64,000 bases of DNA from Streptomyces sp. DH5 (GCF_020873915.1 NZ_JAHWGP010000005.1:62001-126000); one strand, 5' to 3'; positions 1-9,110 are shown, counted from the first letter of the stretch. A program made the numbers and translations. Notes: generated from the letters alone by a model not told the origin.

Positions 1-633
1 GTCCAGCATCATCCCGCGCCGCTGTTTGGCCGGCTCGTCGCGCACCACGCCCTCGGGTGCGGCGCCGGCGCCCTTCGTCTCCTGCTTGAGGGTGCGGGTG
101 CCGTAGAAGACGCCCGCCTCGGCCGGGGCGGCCACGGTCACCCGTCCGCCCCGCACCGTCATCGTGTACGACTCGGGGTTCGCGCCCGCGTCGCGGTTCA
201 GCTCCAGCCGCAGGTCCCCGTCCCGCTCGTCGTCGCGCTCCCCCGCGTACGTCAGTCCCAGCTCGCCGGCTATCAGCCGGCCCTCGTCGGCCAGCGCCGG
301 ATCGGCCACGACCACCCGGTGCTCACGGGCGGGGCGCCAGCCCGGGCCGCGCTCCGCCGTGTGCTCGCGGACCGCGGGTATGGTGCGCGGCGCCCGTGAC
401 AGCGGGTGGGAACGGGTGGGGCTGGGGCTGGGACTCTCCGTGGCGGACGCCGCCGTCGAGTCCGCGGCGGAGCCGTCGTCGCCCGAGGTCGCCCACAGCC
501 CGACGCCCACGCCGGACGCGGCCACCAGGGCGCCCGCGGCGACCGCCGCGACCAGTACCCGCCGTTCCCGCACCGCCCCCGCCGGGCGACGCCTGTGCTG
601 ACTCCGCTGCCTGCGCTGCCTGTGCCGACTCAC
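1..633 (-). CDS. GH20 beta-N-acetylhexosaminidase, N-terminal part (cut by window edge)
   Basis: Only the first 211 residues are in the window; the gene runs off the left edge. After a basic N-terminus there is one hydrophobic segment (about residues 27-46, VLVAAVAAGALVAASGVGVG), which looks like a signal anchor, then a Ser/Pro/Thr linker. Next comes the alpha/beta domain that precedes the catalytic barrel in family 20 hexosaminidases, ending in the family's hallmark stretch around FYGTRTLKQ and RRGMMLD. The catalytic Asp-Glu pair would lie beyond the edge. The family releases terminal GlcNAc/GalNAc from chitin or peptidoglycan fragments outside the cell. The GTG start is the only reasonable one, because an in-frame TGA lies directly before it; a second GTG 20 codons downstream is possible. 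Confidence 0.82.
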   Translation of the reverse strand, partial: MSRHRQRRQRSQHRRRPAGAVRERRVLVAAVAAGALVAASGVGVGLWATSGDDGSAADSTAASATESPSPSPTRSHPLSRAPRTIPAVREHTAERGPGWRPAREHRVVVADPALADEGRLIAGELGLTYAGERDDERDGDLRLELNRDAGANPESYTMTVRGGRVTVAAPAEAGVFYGTRTLKQETKGAGAAPEGVVRDEPAKQRRGMMLD

Positions 634-816
634 TCAGCCAACGTACGACCCATTCGGGTGAGAGGCGTCCACGAGCCGCCCCCAAACCCCGCCGTCCGGG
701 TGAATTCGAGGTACCGATCGGACACGTCCCGGGCGTACTCGGTAACGTGTCGTCAGAAACTCTCACAGCATCTACCACCGACACACACGCGACGCCCACG
801 AGGACCCACGCTGCCT

Positions 817-1389
817 GTGCACCGTCTCCCAGACCTCCCCGGCCGGGTCGCCATACCCGCACAGGCCCGCGGCGCGCCCGGCCCCCCGCCCCCGCTGGAG
901 CGGTTCAACACCGCCCCCGCCCAGGACGCCGAGCGCGACCTCCTGTCCTGCCTGCACAGCCCGCGCTGGGCCCTGCGCGTCGCCGGCCACCGCCCCTACC
1001 CGGATCCGGCGTCCCTCCTGGCGGCCGCGGACGAGGCGGCGTACGACCTCTCCGCCGAGGAACTCGCCAAGGCCCTCGCGGCGGAGAGCCTCCCCGCCCT
1101 CCCCGAGGACACCTACACGGCCGCCCACACCGCCCTGAACGCGGCCCACGCCGCCTACGAGGCCAAGTTCGGCCACGTGTTCGTCATCTCGCTGGACGGG
1201 GTCCCCGAGGAAGAGGCCCTGGACCGCGTCCTCGAAGACATCCGGTCACGATTGGCCAACGATCCGGAGGACGAGCGGGTGGTCGCCGCGGAGCAGCTCC
1301 GCCGTCTGGCGAGGGAGCGGCTGGAGAACATGCTCAGGGGCGCGGGGAACTGCGCCGACAGCCCCCACGGCGCCGCCTCCGGCACCTGA
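817..1389 (+). CDS. OHCU-decarboxylase-like protein (UraD fold), probably lacking the catalytic residues
   Basis: A roughly 190-residue helical protein. It carries the landmarks of 2-oxo-4-hydroxy-4-carboxy-5-ureidoimidazoline decarboxylases: LERFNTAPAQDAE at the start, SPRWALRVAGHRPYPD with a following LLAAADEAAYDLS, then AAYEAKFGHVFVISLDG and a C-terminal ERVVAAEQLRRLARERL. True family members convert OHCU to (S)-allantoin in urate breakdown. The HPxIG-type motif holding the active-site histidine, and the glutamate downstream, are not seen where expected; that stretch reads ESLPALPEDTYTAAHTAL. No uricase or transthyretin-like gene is nearby. It may therefore be a paralogue with another role. 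The start is uncertain: GTG at 817 follows an AGGA at 801, but no start stands out. It is divergent from the hexosaminidase gene. Confidence 0.7.
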   Translation: MHRLPDLPGRVAIPAQARGAPGPPPPLERFNTAPAQDAERDLLSCLHSPRWALRVAGHRPYPDPASLLAAADEAAYDLSAEELAKALAAESLPALPEDTYTAAHTALNAAHAAYEAKFGHVFVISLDGVPEEEALDRVLEDIRSRLANDPEDERVVAAEQLRRLARERLENMLRGAGNCADSPHGAASGT

Positions 1390-1403
1390 CCGCGCCCGCC
1401 GGC

Positions 1404-1579
1404 GCGGGGTACCGCCCCGCACCCCTTCGAGTGCAAGTTTGATCACACCGGCAGGCCCCCTGTAAGCACCGCAGGCACACGTCGCTACCATGCTGGGGGC
1501 CGGTGGACCGTACCCGGCCGGGCCCGACCGACAAGGAAAGCCGGCGCGGCCCCGACCCCCGCTCCCGGAGGAAATTTCC
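1404..1579 (+). promoter_or_regulatory. sdh operon leader and candidate promoter
   Basis: This spacer separates the OHCU-like gene from sdhC. It starts with a short hairpin (GCGGGG/CCCCGC, 1404-1420) that may end the upstream transcript. A candidate sigma-70-type promoter follows: TTGATC near 1440 and TGTAAG about 16 bases later. A clear ribosome-binding site GGAGGAA lies at 1567-1573, seven bases before the sdhC GTG. The promoter call is by eye only. Confidence 0.35.
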
Positions 1580-1960
1580 GTGCCGGCTGGAACGCTGTAC
1601 CGCGGCCGGGAAGGAATGTGGTCCTGGGTGGCTCACCGAGTCACCGGCGTCCTCATCTTCTTCTTCCTGTTCGTTCACGTGCTGGACACCGCCCTCGTGC
1701 GCGTGTCCCCCGAGGCCTACGACACCGTCGTGGCCACGTACAAGACGCCGATCGTCGCGCTGCTGGAGTACGGCCTCGTCGCCGCCATCCTCTTCCACGC
1801 GCTCAACGGCCTGCGTGTCATCGCCGTCGACTTCTGGGTCAAGGGCGCCCGCTACCAGAAGCAGATGCTCTGGACCGTCGTCGCCCTGTGGGCCGTGCTG
1901 ATGCTCGGGGCGATCTACCCCGTCCTCGGCCACGCCGCTCGTGAACTGTTCGGGAGCTGA
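1580..1960 (+). CDS. sdhC: Succinate dehydrogenase cytochrome b556 subunit
   Basis: 126-residue membrane anchor of complex II, passing electrons from the iron-sulfur subunit to menaquinone. Three transmembrane helices are visible (about 20-40, 57-77 and 95-116). The family signature FHALNGLRVI carries the likely haem-ligand His73. GTG at 1580 was chosen because GGAGGAA sits at the right distance; an upstream in-frame ATG at 1490 would add a Pro/Arg-rich, non-membrane extension. First gene of a tight sdhCDAB operon, with sdhD five bases downstream. Confidence 0.93.
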   Translation: MPAGTLYRGREGMWSWVAHRVTGVLIFFFLFVHVLDTALVRVSPEAYDTVVATYKTPIVALLEYGLVAAILFHALNGLRVIAVDFWVKGARYQKQMLWTVVALWAVLMLGAIYPVLGHAARELFGS

Positions 1961-1965
1961 CGACC

Positions 1966-2448
1966 ATGTCCACCACTGAAACCAACGCCTCGGGCGTCGG
2001 CCCCGTCGAGGGCGCCCCGCTCTACTCCGTCGACAACCCGGCGCCGGTCATCGAGCCGCCCCGCAAGCGGACCAAGAAGACCCCGAAGAGCACCCGGGGC
2101 AACTTCGAGCTGGCCGCCTGGCTGTTCATGCGCCTGTCCGGTGTCGTCCTGGTCGTCCTCGTCATCGGCCACCTGCTGATCCAGCTGGTGCTGGACGGCG
2201 GCGTCTCCAAGATCGGCTTCGCCTTCGTGGCGGGCCGCTGGGCCTCGCCGTTCTGGCAGGTCTGGGACCTGCTGATGCTGTGGCTGGCGATGCTGCACGG
2301 CGCCAACGGCCTGCGCACGGTCATCAACGACTACGCGGAGCGGCCGAACACCAGGCTGTGGCTCAAGGGCCTGCTCTACACCGCCACGGTGTTCACCATC
2401 CTGCTGGGCACGCTGGTGATCTTCACCTTCGACCCGAACATCCGCTAG
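1966..2448 (+). CDS. sdhD: Succinate dehydrogenase hydrophobic membrane anchor subunit
   Basis: 160-residue second anchor subunit of succinate dehydrogenase. The first 45 residues are polar and Pro/Lys-rich, presumably cytoplasmic. They are followed by three membrane helices (about 50-76, 97-117 and 132-153). [12 protein letters not shown] matches the same haem-binding signature as in SdhC, with His111 the probable ligand. With SdhC it forms a two-polypeptide anchor. GGAG precedes the ATG. It is cotranscribed, with spacers of 5 and 19 bases on either side. Confidence 0.92.
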   Translation: MSTTETNASGVGPVEGAPLYSVDNPAPVIEPPRKRTKKTPKSTRGNFELAAWLFMRLSGVVLVVLVIGHLLIQLVLDGGVSKIGFAFVAGRWASPFWQVWDLLMLWLAMLHGANGLRTVINDYAERPNTRLWLKGLLYTATVFTILLGTLVIFTFDPNIR

Positions 2449-2467
2449 GCACGGGGCTGCGAGAGAT

Positions 2468-4222
2468 ATGAAGATCCACAAGTACGACACCGTCATCGTC
2501 GGCGCCGGCGGCGCGGGCATGCGCGCGGCCATCGAGTCGACGAAGCGCAGCCGCACCGCCGTCCTGACCAAGCTCTACCCCACCCGCTCCCACACGGGCG
2601 CCGCGCAGGGCGGCATGGCCGCCGCGCTGGCCAACGTGGAGGAGGACAACTGGGAGTGGCACACCTTCGACACGGTCAAGGGCGGTGACTACCTGGTCGA
2701 CCAGGACGCCGCCGAGATCCTGGCGAAGGAGGCCATCGACTCGGTCCTCGACCTGGAGAAGATGGGCCTGCCGTTCAACCGGACGCCCAACGGGACGATC
2801 GACCAGCGCCGCTTCGGCGGTCACTCCCGCAACCACGGCGAGGCCCCGGTCCGCCGGTCCTGCTACGCGGCCGACCGCACCGGCCACATGATCCTCCAGA
2901 CGCTGTACCAGAACTGCGTCAAGGAGGGCGTGGAGTTCTTCAACGAGTTCTACGTCCTGGACCAGCTGATCACCGAGGTCGACGGCGTCAAGAAGTCCGC
3001 CGGCGTGGTCGCCTACGAGCTGGCCACCGGTGAGATCCACGTCTTCCAGGCGAAGGCCGTGATCTACGCGTCCGGCGGCACCGGCAAGTTCTTCAAGGTG
3101 ACGTCGAACGCGCACACGCTGACCGGTGACGGCCAGGCCGCCGTGTACCGGCGCGGGCTGCCGCTGGAGGACATGGAGTTCTTCCAGTTCCACCCGACCG
3201 GCATCTGGCGCATGGGCATCCTGCTGACGGAGGGCGCCCGCGGTGAGGGCGGCATCCTCCGCAACAAGGACGGCGAGCGCTTCATGGAGAAGTACGCGCC
3301 GGTCATGAAGGACCTCGCGTCCCGTGACGTCGTCTCACGCTCCATCTACACGGAGATCCGCGAGGGCCGCGGCTGCGGCCCCGAGGGCGACCACGTCTTC
3401 CTGGACCTCACCCACCTCCCGCCGGAGCAGCTGGACGCCAAGCTGCCCGACATCACGGAGTTCGCGCGGACCTACCTCGGCATCGAGCCCTACACGGACC
3501 CGATCCCGATCCAGCCCACCGCGCACTACGCGATGGGCGGCATCCCGACCAACGTCCAGGGCGAGGTCCTCGCGGACAACACCACGGTCGTCCCGGGCCT
3601 GTACGCGGCCGGCGAGGTCGCCTGCGTGTCGGTGCACGGCGCCAACCGCCTGGGCACCAACTCGCTGCTGGACATCAACGTGTTCGGCAAGCGGGCCGGT
3701 ATCGCCGCCGCGGAGTACTCGCAGAAAGCGGACTTCGTCGAGCTGCCCGAGAACCCGGAGTCCCTCGTCGTCGGGCAGATCGAGCGGCTGCGCTCCTCCA
3801 CCGGCAGCGAGCGGGTGGCCGAGCTCCGCCGCGAGCTGCAGGAGACCATGGACGCCAACGTCATGGTCTTCCGCACCGAGCAGACGATCAAGACGGCGGT
3901 CGAGAAGATCGCCGAGCTGCGCGAGCGCTACAAGAACGTCGCCATCCAGGACAAGGGCAAGCGGTTCAACACCGACCTGCTGGAGGCCGTCGAGCTGGGC
4001 AACCTGCTCGACCTGGCCGAGGTCATGGCCGTCTCGGCACTGGCCCGCAAGGAGTCCCGCGGCGGTCACTACCGTGAGGACTACCCGAACCGCGACGACG
4101 TCAACTTCATGCGCCACACGATGGCGTACCGCGAGGTCGGCGCCGACGGCACCGAGACCGTCCGTCTGGACTACAAGCCGGTCGTCCAGACCCGCTACCA
4201 GCCGATGGAGCGTAAGTACTGA
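2468..4222 (+). CDS. sdhA: Succinate dehydrogenase flavoprotein subunit
   Basis: 584-residue catalytic flavoprotein of TCA-cycle complex II, oxidising succinate to fumarate. It shows the N-terminal dinucleotide-binding [10 protein letters not shown] (residues 11-20), SHTGAAQGG with His42 as the site of covalent FAD attachment, FHPTG, the active-site region with EGARGEGG, and [13 protein letters not shown], followed by the [20 protein letters not shown] signature. Length is normal. The TGA overlaps the ATG of sdhB (ATGA), so the two are translationally coupled. Confidence 0.97.
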   Translation: MKIHKYDTVIVGAGGAGMRAAIESTKRSRTAVLTKLYPTRSHTGAAQGGMAAALANVEEDNWEWHTFDTVKGGDYLVDQDAAEILAKEAIDSVLDLEKMGLPFNRTPNGTIDQRRFGGHSRNHGEAPVRRSCYAADRTGHMILQTLYQNCVKEGVEFFNEFYVLDQLITEVDGVKKSAGVVAYELATGEIHVFQAKAVIYASGGTGKFFKVTSNAHTLTGDGQAAVYRRGLPLEDMEFFQFHPTGIWRMGILLTEGARGEGGILRNKDGERFMEKYAPVMKDLASRDVVSRSIYTEIREGRGCGPEGDHVFLDLTHLPPEQLDAKLPDITEFARTYLGIEPYTDPIPIQPTAHYAMGGIPTNVQGEVLADNTTVVPGLYAAGEVACVSVHGANRLGTNSLLDINVFGKRAGIAAAEYSQKADFVELPENPESLVVGQIERLRSSTGSERVAELRRELQETMDANVMVFRTEQTIKTAVEKIAELRERYKNVAIQDKGKRFNTDLLEAVELGNLLDLAEVMAVSALARKESRGGHYREDYPNRDDVNFMRHTMAYREVGADGTETVRLDYKPVVQTRYQPMERKY

Positions 4223-5001
4223 TGGCTACCCCTGTTCTGGACAAGGCGGACGCGGCCGGTTCCCCCGAGCCCGGCTTCGCCGACTCCCCCTACATCACCG
4301 TCACGATGCGGATCCGCCGGTTCAACCCGGAGGTGTCGGCCGAGGCGACCTGGGAAGACTTCCAGCTGGAGATCGACCCCAAGGAGCGCGTCCTCGACGC
4401 GCTGCACAAGATCAAGTGGGATCTGGACGGCACCCTGACGTTCCGCCGTTCCTGCGCCCACGGCATCTGCGGCTCCGACGCCATGCGGATCAACGGCAAG
4501 AACCGCCTGGCGTGCAAGACGCTGATCAAGGACATCAACCCCGAGAAGCCGATCACGGTCGAGGCCATCAAGGGCCTGACGGTCCTCAAGGACCTGGTCG
4601 TGGACATGGAGCCGTTCTTCCAGGCGTACCGGGACGTGATGCCCTTCCTGATCACGAAGGAGACGAACGAGCCGACGCGTGAGCGGCTGCAGTCCGCCGA
4701 GGACCGCGAGCGCTTCGACGACACGACCAAGTGCATCCTGTGCGCCGCGTGCACGTCCTCGTGCCCGGTGTTCTGGAACGACGGGCAGTACTTCGGCCCG
4801 GCCGCGATCGTCAACGCGCACCGCTTCATCTTCGACTCGCGTGACGAGGCCGGCGAGCAGCGCCTGGAGATCCTCAACGACCGCGACGGCGTCTGGCGCT
4901 GCCGCACGACCTTCAACTGCACGGACGCCTGCCCGCGCGGCATCGAGGTCACCAAGGCGATCGCGGAAGTGAAGCGTGCGCTGATCACGCGCCGCTACTG
5001 A
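4222..5001 (+). CDS. sdhB: Succinate dehydrogenase iron-sulfur subunit
   Basis: 259-residue electron-transfer subunit. The [2Fe-2S] ligands are in SCAHGICGSDAM (Cys78, Cys83, Asp86) plus Cys98; the Asp in third position is also found in E. coli SdhB. The [4Fe-4S] cluster is bound by CILCAACTSSCP, and the [3Fe-4S] cluster by CRTTFNC together with CTDACPRG. It is the last gene of sdhCDAB and is followed within 30 bases by a strong hairpin terminator. Confidence 0.97.
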   Translation: MATPVLDKADAAGSPEPGFADSPYITVTMRIRRFNPEVSAEATWEDFQLEIDPKERVLDALHKIKWDLDGTLTFRRSCAHGICGSDAMRINGKNRLACKTLIKDINPEKPITVEAIKGLTVLKDLVVDMEPFFQAYRDVMPFLITKETNEPTRERLQSAEDRERFDDTTKCILCAACTSSCPVFWNDGQYFGPAAIVNAHRFIFDSRDEAGEQRLEILNDRDGVWRCRTTFNCTDACPRGIEVTKAIAEVKRALITRRY

Positions 5002-5024
5002 GGTACGTCGCCGTACGTCCGTGA

Positions 5025-5061
5025 GGGCCCCGTCTCCGCTGAATCCGCGGAGACGGGGCCC
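5025..5061 (+). terminator. Terminator of sdhCDAB
   Basis: Perfect 15-bp stem (GGGCCCCGTCTCCGC and its complement) with a 7-base loop, beginning 24 bases after the sdhB stop. There is no U-tract, as is common in Streptomyces. Confidence 0.75.
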
Positions 5062-5164
5062 TCTGGCATATGCCACACGTTCGGGTGAAGCCGTCGGGAG
5101 GCTGTCGCGGGCACCATTCGGTCCGCGTGAGGATGCTTCCGGCTTCAGCCCCGAGGAGGCGCAC

Positions 5165-5785
5165 ATGCCCGCTCCATCCAGCGACCCACGCCACGACGAA
5201 CCTTCCCTGACCGCGTGGGTCAACCATCTCGAGGACCGCTGTCCCGCACACCGATGGGAGGTCATCGACGGCGGCGTCGTCGCGTCGCCGCAGCGCGACG
5301 GCCCGCACGCCCGCGCCCTGACCAGGATCGTGCGCCGGTTCGTCGCCGCGGGCCTCGACGACGGTGAGACCGAAGTGCTGCAAGGCGTCGGCCTCTCCCT
5401 CCCCACCGGCAGGGAGGACTTCGCCGTCCCCGACCTCGCGGTGGTGAACGCGGACATCGACGAGCACCTCGTCGGGCACAAGTCCTACGACTCGGCCTGC
5501 TTCCGACTCGTCCTCGAGGTCACCGCCGAGAACCGGGGAGCCGACCTCGGGGCCAAGGTCGCCGCCTACGCCGAGGCGAAGGTCCCCGTCTATGTCGTGG
5601 TCGACCGCAAGCGCCAGCGCCTGCACGTCCTGACCGACCCGGTCGACAGCGAGTACGCCACCCACCGCTTCCACTCACCCGGCCAGCAGGTCACCCTCCC
5701 CGCCTCCATCGGCGCCAAGGTCACCCTGGACGTGGCCGAGATCCTCACCGCCGGCCGGGCGAAGCGGACGCCCGGTCAGAGCTGA
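5165..5785 (+). CDS. Uma2 family (DUF820) endonuclease-fold protein
   Basis: 206 residues with the pattern of Uma2/DUF820 proteins, which adopt a PD-(D/E)xK nuclease fold. HRWEVIDGGVV lies near the N-terminus. The acidic core follows: a conserved Asp in VPDLAVV, then LVLEVTAENRGADLGAKVAAYAEAKVPVYVVVDRK, in which the Glu and downstream Lys fit the catalytic pattern. These proteins are abundant in Streptomyces and cyanobacteria, but their roles are largely unknown. The ATG at 5165 follows a strong GAGGAGG (5152-5158). It is monocistronic and converges on a decayed gene. Confidence 0.85.
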   Translation: MPAPSSDPRHDEPSLTAWVNHLEDRCPAHRWEVIDGGVVASPQRDGPHARALTRIVRRFVAAGLDDGETEVLQGVGLSLPTGREDFAVPDLAVVNADIDEHLVGHKSYDSACFRLVLEVTAENRGADLGAKVAAYAEAKVPVYVVVDRKRQRLHVLTDPVDSEYATHRFHSPGQQVTLPASIGAKVTLDVAEILTAGRAKRTPGQS

Positions 5786-6030
5786 CCGAGGATCGTCGGG
5801 TCCGTGATGGCCGTGTCGTCGGCCGGCAGCATCGCCTTGCCGGGGATGACGGCCGGCATGCGGTCGCCCCCGTAGGGCAGGTACCCGGTCCGCGGGCGGT
5901 GTGGCGTTCGCCCCGCACGTGGAGGAAGCGGCCCTCGACGGTGCACCGGTCGGCTGTCGCCAGCCGGGGGACCAGCCGCACCGGCAGGGCGCGCCGGGTC
6001 CGCGCGCTCACTCCGCGCCGTAGGGCCCCG
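5776..6030 (-). pseudogene. Apparent frameshifted remnant of an unrecognised gene
   Basis: Protein-like sequence on the minus strand is split between two frames. Near the upstream end one frame reads RLATADRCTVEGRFLHVRGE. The following part, GYLPYGGDRMPAVIPGKAM and then DDTAITDPTILGQL with a stop at 5776, is in another frame. Each frame outside its good part degrades into Arg/Pro-rich shadow sequence. The simplest reading is a truncated gene with one frameshift. I do not recognise the family. It lies divergently next to the TetR gene, so the intact form could have been its target. Confidence 0.35.
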
Positions 6031-6054
6031 CACCTGGCGTTAGGCTCTCTTCCC

Positions 6055-6858
6055 GTGCCCGCGAAGAACGACGGCCCCGACGACGGCGCCCCCCTCAGCA
6101 AGTCCGAGCAGACCCGCGCCCTGATCCTCCAGACGGCCATGCGGCTGTTCCAGGAGCGCGGCTACGACAAGACGACCATGCGGGCCATCGCCAAGGAGGC
6201 CGGCGTCTCCGTCGGCAACGCCTACTACTACTTCGAGGGCAAGGAGCACCTGATCCAGGGCTTCTACGACCGGATCGCCGCCGAGCACCAGGTGGCGACC
6301 CGGGAGGTCCTCGCCCGGGAGACCGACCTGGAGGCCCGGCTCGCGGGCGTGCTGAAGGCGTGGCTGGACATCGCCACGCCGTACCACGAGTTCGCGGTGC
6401 AGTTCTTCAAGAACGCCGCCGACCCGGACAGCCCGCTCAGCCCCTTCTCACCCGAGTCGGAGCACGCGCGCCAGGAGGCGATCAGCGTGCACCGCGCCGT
6501 GCTGGCCGGGACGAGGACCAAGGTCCCCGAGGAGCTGCGGGACATCCTGCCGGAGCTGATGTGGCTGTCGCAGATGGGGTTGTGCCTGTACTGGATCTTC
6601 GACCGGACCGAGGGCCGTGAGCGCAGCTACCGGCTCGCCGAGCGGGGGGCCCGGATCACCGCGCGGGGCGTCGCCCTGGCCCGTTTCCGGGTGCTGCGGC
6701 CCCTGGTCCGGGAGGTGCACGAACTGTTCACGGAGTTCCTGCCCGGGATGACGAACGCGCTCCCCGACCCCGCCAGGAGGACGGCGCCCGCGGAAGGGAC
6801 GTCGCCCGCGGAGAAGGGGGCGCCCGTCGGCGACGAGCGCTCCGGCACCGTCGGCTGA
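6055..6858 (+). CDS. TetR/AcrR family transcriptional regulator
   Basis: 267-residue repressor-type regulator. The N-terminal TetR helix-turn-helix is clear: SEQTRALILQTAMRLFQERG, then TTMRAIAKEAGVSVGNAYYYF and the closing KEHLIQGFY. The rest is the variable ligand-binding domain, with a low-complexity Ala/Pro/Glu tail of about 30 residues. No ribosome-binding site precedes the GTG. A TAGGCT hexamer at 6041-6046 sits about 9 bases upstream and could be a -10 element, so a leaderless mRNA is likely. The ligand and target are unknown. Confidence 0.88.
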   Translation: MPAKNDGPDDGAPLSKSEQTRALILQTAMRLFQERGYDKTTMRAIAKEAGVSVGNAYYYFEGKEHLIQGFYDRIAAEHQVATREVLARETDLEARLAGVLKAWLDIATPYHEFAVQFFKNAADPDSPLSPFSPESEHARQEAISVHRAVLAGTRTKVPEELRDILPELMWLSQMGLCLYWIFDRTEGRERSYRLAERGARITARGVALARFRVLRPLVREVHELFTEFLPGMTNALPDPARRTAPAEGTSPAEKGAPVGDERSGTVG

Positions 6859-6864
6859 CGGCGT

Positions 6865-7450
6865 CCACCTCACCGGGCGTCAGTTCCACGCCGTGCGCCA
6901 GGGGGTCTTCCGCCACCGTCACGTGTGCCGCGCGGGAGCCGTACGGGGTCGCCGTCACCGCGAGCAGACGGGTGCCCGGGCCCGGTACGGAGACGATGTA
7001 CACGCCGTCCGCGAGGGGGACCACCCTGGCCGGCCGGCGGCCGCCGTCCGGGGCCCCGCGACGGTGCTGCGGCGACGGGCGGGGCGGCGTCCTCCCCGGG
7101 CTCGACCGCCGGGCGGCAGCCGCCTGTCGAGTACGGACCGGGGCCCTCAGTGGGGCGGCGGCCACCGTCCCGACCCGCTCGCGGCGCGGCAGGACGGCCC
7201 GTCCGGTGCCCTCGAAGGCGTCGGGACCGTTCTTGGTCACCACCCGGTCCCGGTCCCCGGCGCGCGGCCCGACGGCCGGAACCGGTGACCGGCGGCGGCC
7301 GGGACCCGCCGGCCACCCCGTCGGCACGCACGTACCGGACGAGCACGACGGTCCCGAAGCGCTCCCGGAGCCTGCCGCACGCCTCGACGGCGGCCTCACC
7401 CCCGGCCGGTCCCCACCCCGTGTCCGGGTTCCACCGCCGGACCGACGAGC
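6865..7450 (-). pseudogene. Apparent decayed hypothetical gene with several frameshifts
   Basis: No single frame is open with believable protein composition, but three stretches on the minus strand look like real protein and follow one another in order. WNPDTGWGP and LRERFGTVVLVRYVRADG (about 7310-7450) are in one frame. RVVTKNGPDAFEGTGR (about 7200-7245) and then VVPLADGVYIVSVPGPGTR leading to AHVTVAEDPLAHGVELTPG (about 6870-7025) are in a second frame. This suggests a gene of about 190 codons broken by frameshifts, or sequencing indels. I do not recognise the family. Confidence 0.35.
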
Positions 7451-7507
7451 ACCGGCGCCGCCCCGGCCCGGCTCGCGGGATCCCCCTCCGGCGCCGGCGG
7501 GCGCCCC

Positions 7508-8833
7508 TCACGCCTCCCGCGACGCGAGCTCGATCACCGTGACGTCCGAGGGAGCGCCCACCCGGGTGGGCGGCCCCCACGCCCCCGCCCCCCGGCTGAC
7601 GTACAACTGTGTGTCCCCGTACCGCTCGAGACCCGCGAGCGTCGGGTTCGCCGCACCGGCGAGCAGGTTCGCGGGCCACAACTGCCCCCCGTGCGTGTGG
7701 CCGGACAACTGCAGATCCACCCCGTACTCCACGGCCTCGTGGATCTGCACGGGCTGATGCGCCAGCAGCACACTCGCCCGCGCCCGGTCCCGGTCGCCCA
7801 ACGCCCGTGCGTAGTCCGGCCCCTGCCCCTCGTCCTCCCCGGCCACGTCGTTGACCCCGGCCAGGTCGAAGTACGGCAGCTCCCTGCGCGCGTTCTCCAG
7901 CGGAGTCAGCCCGAGCCGCCGCACCTCGTCGACCCACTGTTCGGCGCCCGAGAAGTACTCGTGGTTGCCGGTGACGAAGAACGACCCGTGCCGCGCCCGG
8001 AGCTGCGCCAGCGGCGCCGCGGCCGGCCCGAGATCCTTCACGCTGCCGTCCACCAGATCCCCGACGACCGCGATCAGGTCCGGCTGGGTCGAGTTGACCG
8101 TGTCGACGACCTTCTGCGCGAACCCCCGCCCCAGCACCGGCCCCAGGTGGATGTCGCTGACCACCGCGATGCGGTAACCGTGCGCCGCGCGGGGCAGCTT
8201 GGCCAGGGGCACGGTGACCCGCTTCACGCCCGGCCCGCGCAGCACCCCGTACGTCCCGTGGCCGACCGTCCCCACGGCCGCCGCGGCGGCGGCCCCGCCG
8301 ACGACCCGGGAGACGAAGAGCCGGCGCGAGGGCCCGGCCGCCGGAGCGGGAGCTTCCGGCGCCGCGGGCGCGCCGTCCCCGCCCGGCCCGGCATCCGGCC
8401 CGGTGTCCCGCGCGGGCCCCCCCGCCCGGCCCACCGGTACGGCCTCCGGCTGCGCCGGCACGTCCGCCGGCACGTCCGCCGGCACCACCGTCGCCGCCGC
8501 GGCCCGCTCCCGCCGCTGAAGAACCCTGCGCAGCACCGGCCGCACCAGCTCACCCGCGAGCACCGCCAGCAGCAGGTACAGGGACAGCGCCAGCCACAGG
8601 TACCCCGGCCAGGCCAGCACCTGCTTGAGCCAGAAGGGCACGTCGGACCGCCCGGTGGCGAACGCGCCGACGGTCAGCGCCCAGCCTCCGGCGATCACCA
8701 CCGCACCGGCGCGGCGCACCGCGCCCGGGCCCCGTGTGGTGTCCCGGAACAGGCGCCGCCACACGTACCAGTTGCCCGTGACCAGGACGGCCAGGACCAG
8801 GAGCGCGACGAGTACGAAGACGACGATGGTCAC
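7508..8833 (-). CDS. Membrane-anchored metallophosphoesterase (YkuE/YaeI type)
   Basis: 441 residues. Three hydrophobic segments lie near the N-terminus (about 2-19, 42-60, 68-92), then a Pro/Ala-rich cytoplasmic linker and a further hydrophobic stretch after SRRLFVSR. The calcineurin-like catalytic domain follows with all metal-binding motifs: AVVSDIHLGP (DxH), VVGDLVDG (GD), VTGNHEYF (GNHE), LLAHQP and LSGHTHGGQ (GHTH). Relatives hydrolyse phosphomonoesters of lipid-A-like or UDP-diacylglucosamine-type substrates, or have unknown substrates. A GTG start at nearly the same place is the only alternative. It has no operon partner. Confidence 0.9.
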   Translation of the reverse strand: MTIVVFVLVALLVLAVLVTGNWYVWRRLFRDTTRGPGAVRRAGAVVIAGGWALTVGAFATGRSDVPFWLKQVLAWPGYLWLALSLYLLLAVLAGELVRPVLRRVLQRRERAAAATVVPADVPADVPAQPEAVPVGRAGGPARDTGPDAGPGGDGAPAAPEAPAPAAGPSRRLFVSRVVGGAAAAAAVGTVGHGTYGVLRGPGVKRVTVPLAKLPRAAHGYRIAVVSDIHLGPVLGRGFAQKVVDTVNSTQPDLIAVVGDLVDGSVKDLGPAAAPLAQLRARHGSFFVTGNHEYFSGAEQWVDEVRRLGLTPLENARRELPYFDLAGVNDVAGEDEGQGPDYARALGDRDRARASVLLAHQPVQIHEAVEYGVDLQLSGHTHGGQLWPANLLAGAANPTLAGLERYGDTQLYVSRGAGAWGPPTRVGAPSDVTVIELASREA

Positions 8834-8858
8834 GGTGCGGTGTTCCCCCTGCTTTCCG

Positions 8859-9110
8859 TTACGACGTCGTCCGTGACGTCCGGCTCAATGCGCGCAGCCC
8901 GCGCAACCCAAGGCCCCCGATGACCGTCCCCCATACGAAGGAGACGACGGCCAGCGTCAGATGAACGAAGAAGTACGCCGTCGGATTCCCGTTTTCGAAC
9001 GCGAGCCCGCTGCTGTCCTCGGCCAGGTTCTTGACGAAAGTGATCCAGATGACCCAGCTCCACACCCCGAAGGCGAGCAGGAACCAGGAGACGGGGCGGC
9101 TGAGCTTCAC
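8859..9110 (-). CDS. SCO4848-family small membrane protein
   Basis: 83 residues with two membrane helices (about 5-25 with PVSWFLLAFGVWSWVIWITF, and 45-66 with YFFVHLTLAVVSFVWGTVIGG). This is the compact actinobacterial membrane protein family named after S. coelicolor SCO4848, of unknown function. GTG at 9110 gives the correct family length; longer in-frame readings are Arg/Ser-rich and unlikely. It is divergent from the D,D-carboxypeptidase gene, a neighbourhood kept in other Streptomyces, which hints at an envelope role. Confidence 0.85.
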   Translation of the reverse strand: MKLSRPVSWFLLAFGVWSWVIWITFVKNLAEDSSGLAFENGNPTAYFFVHLTLAVVSFVWGTVIGGLGLRGLRALSRTSRTTS

